Source of the DNA: CAZFHA01 sp964518595
GTDB taxonomy: Bacteria > Bacillota > Clostridia > Saccharofermentanales > Saccharofermentanaceae
Assembly (NCBI GenBank): GCA_964518595.1
Contig: CAZFHA010000003.1
Location: 1 to 64,000 of the forward strand
DNA length: 64,000 nt
Direction of reading: 5' to 3'
Numbering within the stretch: position 1 is the first letter of the stretch; every line of letters starts with the position of its first letter. The notes beneath the pieces are model-generated. The model was not told the origin of the DNA. It saw nothing but the letters and a program-made list of their open reading frames with translations, and did no database searches. Positions 58,801 to 64,000 of the stretch are shown one piece after another. The translations under genes were made by a program, and so were the position numbers.

Positions 58801-58878
58801 TAGCGCTCTAACAAATAGTACATTTCTCAATATGATTATCATTTCTGGCATTTTCACTGCCTCCAGCTACCTAGTCTT

Positions 58879-59721
58879 CTAAAAGCACCCTTTTCTTGAA
58901 ATAGTCAACAAATGTGTAGATAGTCCCATAATGCTTTCCTCTTTCTCACACATTCGCACAATTTTCATGATGTTTTCTCGCTTTGTTTCATCAGGCCAAA
59001 CTGCATCTATTTCGGGTACAAGCCATGCCGCCCCAACAACACCTCTTAGATCTGTATCCACAAACCCTGAGGCTGCAATCTCTTCTTTCAGTTCATTGGG
59101 TAAATGAAAATATGATCGCCCCAAGCCAGTATATGCGGATTGGGGATTTTTAATATGGTGACCACATTCTATTTCATAATTAATCATGTCACGAAACTCC
59201 ACCTCGTCAATCAAAGTGTTGTTTACACCATAGACAGTGAGTGCCCAAAGTGTGGTTGCATACCGTGAAATTGCAGCCGTAAATAAAAGGCCATTAGGTT
59301 TAAGTAAACGATAACATTCTCTTAGCGCAAGTTGCCTTTCGGAATAATTTACAAGGTGGTAAAGCGGCCCAAAAAGAAGAATAGCATCAACACTCTCTCC
59401 AGGTTGATCGATGTTTCTTGCATCTGCTACATTAATCGCAGATAATTTGCAGCCATATTGGGCTGATAGCTCTTGAGCCATTTGGATATTCTTCTCAGCT
59501 ATATCGTAGAGATGAACATCGTAGCCCAATGAACTAAGCCAAAATGAGTACTCACCATAGCCACCACCGATGTCATAAATTACAGCCGGAGGGGAAGGCA
59601 GCATTTGTTTAAGAATTTCTTTTGTTCTTTCGAATTCAATACATCCAAGACCAGTTCTCAGCCTATCTTTTTCAATCCCAGCGTTATAGCTGGCAAGCAC
59701 CTCACTATCAATACTTTTCAT
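58879..59721 (-). CDS. SAM-dependent methyltransferase
   Basis: A 280-residue class I methyltransferase: motif I VIYDIGGGYGEYSFWL, acidic end D in HLYDIA, and FGPLYHLVN, typical of the UbiE/COQ5-like small-molecule group. The ATG at 59721 follows GGGGGGA; an upstream start lacks a site. Substrate unknown. The gene upstream encodes a YdeI-like protein 50 bases away and may be co-transcribed. Confidence 0.82.
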   Translation of the reverse strand: MKSIDSEVLASYNAGIEKDRLRTGLGCIEFERTKEILKQMLPSPPAVIYDIGGGYGEYSFWLSSLGYDVHLYDIAEKNIQMAQELSAQYGCKLSAINVADARNIDQPGESVDAILLFGPLYHLVNYSERQLALRECYRLLKPNGLLFTAAISRYATTLWALTVYGVNNTLIDEVEFRDMINYEIECGHHIKNPQSAYTGLGRSYFHLPNELKEEIAASGFVDTDLRGVVGAAWLVPEIDAVWPDETKRENIMKIVRMCEKEESIMGLSTHLLTISRKGCF

Positions 59722-59771
59722 ATCAATCCCCCCCTTTTTATTACTTAAGAAAATGCTTATCATCTAAGATT

Positions 59772-60356
59772 TCAATGCTTATTATTTATACTGGGTTTGA
59801 GATTTTGGTTTAACATATCAACTATTTTTTCAAAATCTTTTTGTCTGGTTTCAACCTTCTTATAGGACAAATACCTTCTAACATATGCGACTTTTGCGGA
59901 GCGTGGCATTTTAATAAAATTTTCTTTGGCAACAGGAAAGTCAGATAAGCTTTGTAAGAATAATTCTATTTTTTCATCTACTATTTCGCCGGAAGGAGAA
60001 GCATTCCACATACCGCTTTTTTGAGCTTCTTCAATAGCTTTCTCCCCTAATTCAGTCATTAACGCTCTCTCTCGCAGGCTTTCTATTATTTTTTTATTTT
60101 TATCAGACCAAGAACTTTTTCTTCGTCGACAAGCGAAATATTTACGGTATTTAGTATTATCAATGCTCTTCATTTGCCCGTCTATCCACCCAAAACATAG
60201 GGCTTCTTCCAAAGCTTCATTTGCAGATAAGGTTGCAACTACTTTTGTTTTTCCAAATATAAGCCATATACCCTCGCTTGTTTCAGCATTTTCTTCAAGC
60301 CATCTGCGAAAATCAGAACGTGTTGAAAATAATAGTTCAGCAGCATTAACATTCAT
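59772..60356 (-). CDS. YdeI/OmpD-associated family protein
   Basis: A 194-residue cytoplasmic protein of the YdeI/OmdA family: RRWLEENAETSEGIWLIFGK near the start and CFGWIDGQMKSIDNTKYRKYF, then a basic helical end with MPRSAKVAYVRRYLSYK. Family members are linked to resistance against antimicrobial peptides or to stress, with no known reaction. The ATG at 60356 is 7 bases after AAAGGAG; a longer frame starts at 60398. Confidence 0.8.
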   Translation of the reverse strand: MNVNAAELLFSTRSDFRRWLEENAETSEGIWLIFGKTKVVATLSANEALEEALCFGWIDGQMKSIDNTKYRKYFACRRRKSSWSDKNKKIIESLRERALMTELGEKAIEEAQKSGMWNASPSGEIVDEKIELFLQSLSDFPVAKENFIKMPRSAKVAYVRRYLSYKKVETRQKDFEKIVDMLNQNLKPSINNKH

Positions 60357-60426
60357 CGGCATACTCCTTTTTCCATTCATCATTAAGCTACTTTTCATTA
60401 CGTCAAAAGTATATCTCTAACTGTTT

Positions 60427-61719
60427 TTAGCGCTCCAACTTGAAAGCCACCTCGAGATCCTCAATCTGTGCCTCATCAATCGTTACAATTTCACCAATAC
60501 TTTTTGATGCGATAATGGCCATGGCGCTATACTCCGCTACTTCTAAGCGGTCAAAAGCATTCAGCAGACTACTGCCCGTGACAATCACACAATCATTAGC
60601 CAACATGATTATAGGCACCTTTCCAGAAAAAATATCTGCTGTCATTTTGGGCTGCATAAAGCTGGCACCGAAAGGAATTTTGGGAATGGTGCGCATCAAA
60701 ATGTAGCTCTCGGGAATGGTTCTTGAGTCAAGATTCTCTTGCGTCACGGCAAAAGCCATTACATGGGGCGGATGGGCTATAATGATGGAATTAATGTCAG
60801 GATGTATGTCATAGATGTATTTATGCAGAAGTGCTGAACGGCTAGGCGTTTTCCCAGCTTCACAGCGGTTCCCCTCAATGCGGACCAGATCACTTACATC
60901 CAAATATTTTCGATCAACAGCATACGGTGTAATCACAAAAGAGTCCTTTTCCAAACGCTGAGAAAAAGTTCCTTGGGTACTGGTAAAAAGCTGTTGATCA
61001 TAGGCCCGATGAATCAATTGACACATTTCCCGTCGTATCGCCCGCTCCTTACTGCTATAGCTTTGGGGCACAAATTCTTCCATCTGAACATTCTGCTTAC
61101 TTTCGGATAGTTGAATTTTTTCTTGATTTAGAGGGATGGGAGTACCTATTTTACAAGCATCGATCTCCAGCCTGGCGCAAAAATCCAAAGTCTCAAAGGC
61201 CATGAAGGCTTTGAAGAGAGACTCTCCTCCAACCACCACCCCATGATTCTCTAAAATAACCGTATTGTAGCCCTTGGTAAAAACAGCGGCAATCTTGTCA
61301 CCTAGCTCCTCACTGCCGGGAAGTCCATATTCGGCCATCCCAACTTCTCCGCAAACTTGATTCACATTCGGAATCAGGTGGGTGTCGGGAATCTTTCTAA
61401 CTATGCTAAAAGCTACTAAAGCCGGAGAGTGAGCATGTAAGACCGCTTTAATGTCAGGGCGCGCTTTAAAAAGATTATGATGAAAAGGAAATTCGCTGGA
61501 GGGACGATGGATGCCCTCAATAGTTCCGTCAGCTTTTACACAGACAATATCTCTTCGCGTTAAGGAGCCTTTATCCACCCCGGCAGGGCTAATCCAGATA
61601 TCACCATTATCATCAATAATAGACAAATTTCCACCGGAAGTAGTAGTCATACCATTTTTGTAAATTCGCTCCATAATCATCACAATTTGATCGGCCGGAT
61701 GTAGCATTTCAATATTCAT
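60427..61719 (-). CDS. Duplicated class II aldolase/adducin protein with a degenerate second domain
   Basis: A 430-residue protein made of two class II aldolase domains (about 1-210 and 220-430). The first has a full active site: catalytic E76 in PSSE, zinc ligands H95 and H97 in LHAHS, and H159 in ENHG. In the second the matching positions are S295, I314, H316 and D376, so catalytic glutamate and two of three zinc histidines are lost. The first domain probably acts on a phosphorylated or free sugar (fuculose-, rhamnulose- or ribulose-phosphate type); the second may be structural. Substrate unknown; no kinase or isomerase is adjacent. Confidence 0.8.
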   Translation of the reverse strand: MNIEMLHPADQIVMIMERIYKNGMTTTSGGNLSIIDDNGDIWISPAGVDKGSLTRRDIVCVKADGTIEGIHRPSSEFPFHHNLFKARPDIKAVLHAHSPALVAFSIVRKIPDTHLIPNVNQVCGEVGMAEYGLPGSEELGDKIAAVFTKGYNTVILENHGVVVGGESLFKAFMAFETLDFCARLEIDACKIGTPIPLNQEKIQLSESKQNVQMEEFVPQSYSSKERAIRREMCQLIHRAYDQQLFTSTQGTFSQRLEKDSFVITPYAVDRKYLDVSDLVRIEGNRCEAGKTPSRSALLHKYIYDIHPDINSIIIAHPPHVMAFAVTQENLDSRTIPESYILMRTIPKIPFGASFMQPKMTADIFSGKVPIIMLANDCVIVTGSSLLNAFDRLEVAEYSAMAIIASKSIGEIVTIDEAQIEDLEVAFKLER

Positions 61720-61873
61720 ACTTCTGTCGCACCTTTCCTTTCAGAGATCGCTATAAGCTAAAACACTATGTAAGCTTATTTTAACATTCTGGATAGAAAA
61801 AAGTTCCCGGTACCTTAGCTTATTTGGGGCAGAAAAAGAAAGTTACTCGATTTTGGTAAATAATTACAAGGAA

Positions 61874-61963
61874 TTAGGCGTTAATTGGACGGTCAATAAT
61901 TATTTGGGAATCGGAGACAAGAGTATCAAGGGCTTGCCAAAAAGCCTGATTATGTTGGTTCAT
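61874..61963 (-). pseudogene. 5' remnant of an inorganic pyrophosphatase-like gene
   Basis: A 29-codon ORF with a good GGGAG ribosome binding site encodes FWQALDTLVSDSQIIIDRP after a short start. This resembles the N-terminus of a Firmicutes family I inorganic pyrophosphatase-like protein, where the sequence continues KG...HP-YP-YPLDYGYL; here a stop follows at once and no continuation is found in any frame downstream. A broken gene front is the simplest reading; chance cannot be excluded. The rest of 61720-62091 holds no recognisable feature. Confidence 0.4.
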
Positions 61964-62091
61964 CTGCTAACTCCCTTCGACATAATATAATTTTATAATC
62001 ACCCAATTTAAAATCTATTGTATCAAACTAACCTCATAACCTACAAAAACTAATCAAATCCGATCATCATTCAAACATTTTATAATAATTC

Positions 62092-62138
62092 TTGATATGT
62101 AAATATCGCCATGCTATAGTGATTACGTTTTCACTATA
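62092..62138 (+). promoter_or_regulatory. Promoter with overlapping operator palindrome
   Basis: TTGATA (62092-62097) and TATAGT (62115-62120) with a 17-base spacer. The perfect inverted repeat TATAGTGA-8-TCACTATA (62115-62138) covers the -10 and the expected start, so a repressor site is likely. Confidence 0.75.
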
Positions 62139-62199
62139 AGCTCATAACATAGTTTTAGTGATTTGTTGAATTTTAGTCTAGTAAGGAGTAAGTGCTATT

Positions 62200-62763
62200 A
62201 TGTCAGAGGAATTCCGCCCCAAAGAAAATTTATCTAGTCCAAGTCTCCGACCAAAGAAAAAAATTAGTGGTCCAATTTTGGCAATTATCATTATTGCCAG
62301 CGTTCTCTTTCTCTGTTGTGTGTTTAGTCTAATTTTTGCTTTATTGAACCCTTCCCAAAAATCAGTAATAGATACCTCCAGTCCAACTAGTCTTTCTTCT
62401 ATCTCTCTGAAGGAAGAGACCAGCCAGACCACAGAAGTCACCATCACCTCTTTAACCACTACCAGTACTAGTGCCAAGCCTACCGCAACTCCGACCCCAA
62501 GCGAAAGCACTACGATGCCAACCCCACCACCCACAACAACTGCTGAAACTCCGCCGCCGACTACGGCACTTCCAACAGCTCCAGCTCAACCTATGATGGT
62601 TGATGAACCAGAGCCGCAAGAAATAATTGTTTACATTACAAATACGGGCAAAAAATATCATAGAGAAGGATGCCAATATTTGAAAAAAAGTTGCATTCCC
62701 ATTTCCCTAGATCAGGCTAAGCTAAGCTATGATCCGTGTAAAGTCTGTCACCCACCTACATAA
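62200..62763 (+). CDS. Membrane-anchored protein with Thr/Pro linker and zinc-binding-type tail
   Basis: A 187-residue protein: cytoplasmic basic start (1-25), one transmembrane helix (about 26-50), a Ser/Thr/Pro-rich extracellular linker (55-140) and a C-terminal module of about 45 residues, VYITNTGKKYHREGCQYLKKS then ISLDQAKLSYDPCKVC. This module, found at the ends of many Firmicutes nuclease and surface proteins, has the H-x3-C...C-x2-C pattern of an Ada-like metal site. There is no catalytic domain. AAGGAG lies 11 bases before the ATG. Confidence 0.82.
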   Translation: MSEEFRPKENLSSPSLRPKKKISGPILAIIIIASVLFLCCVFSLIFALLNPSQKSVIDTSSPTSLSSISLKEETSQTTEVTITSLTTTSTSAKPTATPTPSESTTMPTPPPTTTAETPPPTTALPTAPAQPMMVDEPEPQEIIVYITNTGKKYHREGCQYLKKSCIPISLDQAKLSYDPCKVCHPPT

Positions 62764-62785
62764 GAAGCTTAATTTTAAATATCCT

Positions 62786-62855
62786 TTGACTTTCCTTCTA
62801 AAAAACTCTAAAGTAAGCTAGTAATCGCCTTTCGGATTACCTCCGGGAGGCTTTT
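62786..62855 (+). promoter_or_regulatory. Promoter and alternative-hairpin leader of guanine deaminase (candidate attenuator/riboswitch)
   Basis: TTGACT (62786-62791) and TAAAGT (62809-62814) have a 17-base spacer. The leader can fold as GTAATC/GATTAC (62821-62826 with 62835-62840) or, using the same bases, as a 10-bp terminator stem GCCTTTCGGA/TCCGGGAGGC (62827-62836 with 62842-62851) followed by TTTT. The two exclude each other, as in attenuators. The guanine deaminase start is 30 bases further. No purine riboswitch consensus is recognised. It could simply end the preceding gene. Confidence 0.6.
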
Positions 62856-62884
62856 ACTAGCAACGGAAAGTAAAGGAAAAAATC

Positions 62885-64000
62885 ATGAAAAATACTCTGA
62901 TCCTTAAAGGCAACATTGTCTATACGCCTAATTTGGGAGAACTTGTCACTGTAGAACATGGCTATTTGATTTCTATCAAAGGCCGCTGTTTAGGTGTTTT
63001 TCAAGACTTACCCATGGAATATAAAGAATTTCCGGTAAAAGATTATGGCGATGCCATTATTTTGCCAGGACTGATAGACTTGCATCTTCATGCACCTCAA
63101 TATAGTTTTAGGGGCTTGGGAATGGATATGGAACTTTTAGAGTGGCTGGAAGTCAACACCTTTCCTGAGGAGAGTAAATATGCTCAATTGGACTATGCTG
63201 CCAGAGCCTACGCCTTGTTTGTAGAGGATTTAGTACAGAGCCCTACCACTCGCGCCTGTGTTTTTGCCACAATTCACACCCCTGCCAGCCTACTACTAAT
63301 GGATCTTATGGAAGATTCTGGACTGGTTTCCTATGTGGGAAAAGTAAATATGGATCGTAATTGTCCCGACTATTTGCGGGAGAATAGCCCGGAAGAAGCC
63401 TTGGTGGATACTCGTCACTGGGTTGAGACATCAAGAAAGCGACATTATGTTCACACAGCCCCCATCATCACCCCCCGCTTTGTTCCTACCTGCACCGACC
63501 CTCTTATGGCAGGACTACAAAGGCTTCAGGAGGAGTTCTCCCTACCGGTTCAGTCTCACTTGTCAGAGAATTATGGTGAAATTGCTTGGGTAAAAGAGCT
63601 CTGCCCTTGGGCGGCCGGTTATCCGGAAGTCTACGACCACTTCGGTATGCTCCAGCCTACAAAAGCCTCTGCTCTTATGGCACATTGCGTACATCTTTCT
63701 ACGCTGGAAGCTCAGCTGCTTAAGGAACGCGGTACCTTTATTGCTCACTGTCCCGGTGCCAATGCCAATATTGCTTCCGGAATTGCTCCGATTCGTCACT
63801 ATCTGGACTTAGACATGGCGGTAGGACTGGGAACTGATATCGCCGGAGGATTTTCCCTGTCTATTTTCAGAGCTATTACTGATGCCATTCAGCAATCTAA
63901 ATTGCGCTGGCGTTTGGTAGATGATCAGCTCGCCCCCTTAACGGTTACCGAAGGTTTCTATCTGGCTACCAAGGGTGGCGGTAAATTTTTTGGTCAGGTA
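62885..64000 (+). CDS. guaD: Guanine deaminase (3' end beyond the window)
   Basis: The first 372 residues of a zinc amidohydrolase that converts guanine to xanthine. PGLIDLHLHAPQ (61-72) carries the metal histidines H67 and H69 and is the guanine deaminase signature; HLSENYGEI, AHCVHLS and GTDIAGG supply the other ligands. The open frame runs off the window edge; E. coli GuaD has 439 residues, so about 65 are missing. AAAGGAA precedes the ATG. The product xanthine is the substrate of the dehydrogenase encoded 5.5 kb upstream, though the genes are not in one operon. Confidence 0.9.
   Translation, partial: MKNTLILKGNIVYTPNLGELVTVEHGYLISIKGRCLGVFQDLPMEYKEFPVKDYGDAIILPGLIDLHLHAPQYSFRGLGMDMELLEWLEVNTFPEESKYAQLDYAARAYALFVEDLVQSPTTRACVFATIHTPASLLLMDLMEDSGLVSYVGKVNMDRNCPDYLRENSPEEALVDTRHWVETSRKRHYVHTAPIITPRFVPTCTDPLMAGLQRLQEEFSLPVQSHLSENYGEIAWVKELCPWAAGYPEVYDHFGMLQPTKASALMAHCVHLSTLEAQLLKERGTFIAHCPGANANIASGIAPIRHYLDLDMAVGLGTDIAGGFSLSIFRAITDAIQQSKLRWRLVDDQLAPLTVTEGFYLATKGGGKFFGQV

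Noticed and set aside
61806..61989. A plus-strand open frame containing a run such as YSILVNNYKELGVNW
   Set aside because: No start codon with a ribosome binding site and no family resemblance; the opposite strand explains part of it better.
1..64000. CRISPR array, prophage or intact insertion sequence
   Set aside because: No regularly spaced repeats, cas, integrase, phage structural or transposase genes were seen.

Overview
The window is bacterial chromosomal DNA, compact and of moderate-to-low GC by eye. Strong AGGAGG-type ribosome binding sites, many rho-independent terminators, lipoprotein signal peptides with short LxxC lipoboxes and uniformly Firmicutes-like gene families point to Bacillota. 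The combination of polyamine genes, an xdhABC-type xanthine dehydrogenase and several ABC sugar importers fits Clostridia best, but I cannot name a genus. No phage, CRISPR array or intact insertion sequence was seen.

Layout. (1) 0.05-11.2 kb: an eight-gene minus-strand operon for alpha-glucoside and alpha-galactoside use (GH65 phosphorylase, SemiSWEET, ABC importer without ATPase, GH36, beta-phosphoglucomutase, GH13), ending in a strong terminator and controlled by a divergent LacI-family gene with two AAAACGTTTT operators. GH65 should give beta-glucose-1-phosphate, which beta-phosphoglucomutase turns into glucose-6-phosphate. (2) 11.4-16.3 kb: a livKHMGF branched-chain amino acid ABC importer. 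(3) 16.3-18.8 kb: a two-gene carotenoid/diapocarotenoid unit (crtI/crtN-like and crtB/crtM-like). (4) 18.8-25.4 kb: a minus-strand polyamine cluster holding two complete routes to spermidine (speD/speE, and carboxyspermidine dehydrogenase/decarboxylase) plus arginine decarboxylase and agmatinase for putrescine; its leader contains an intrinsic terminator just before the speD ribosome binding site. (5) 25.4-37 kb: a mixed region with tRNA-Ser, gene remnants, a MerR/SDR pair, a SUFU-like protein, a K+ channel, a phosphoesterase, a UROD-like methyltransferase, an AlkD-like protein, a Ser/Thr kinase facing an HTH protein, and a DUF2975/XRE pair. (6) 37-47.7 kb: a second carbohydrate locus with an AraC regulator, ABC permeases, an unrecognised 857-residue protein, GH105, a binding protein, an AraC-type DNA-binding protein without sensor domain, a LmbE deacetylase and a GPH-type symporter. 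(7) 47.7-53.7 kb: an MprF-like protein, a hydrolase, CorA, a MITE-like inverted-repeat element, HxlR and a nitroreductase-like protein. (8) 53.7-64 kb: xdhCBA, lipoproteins, a methyltransferase, a YdeI-like protein, a duplicated class II aldolase, a zinc-binding-tail membrane protein, and a guanine deaminase cut by the window edge.

Two themes stand out. First, four genes (speD, the 117-residue membrane protein at 35.1 kb, the 83-residue protein at 52.5 kb and guanine deaminase at 62.9 kb) have a promoter, a short leader and an intrinsic terminator directly before their start, as expected for transcription attenuation or riboswitch control. Second, the 40-43.7 kb pair of an 857-residue protein of unknown function and a GH105 enzyme is the best candidate for undescribed biochemistry. 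All functional calls come from reading motifs and family resemblance; no database search was run.
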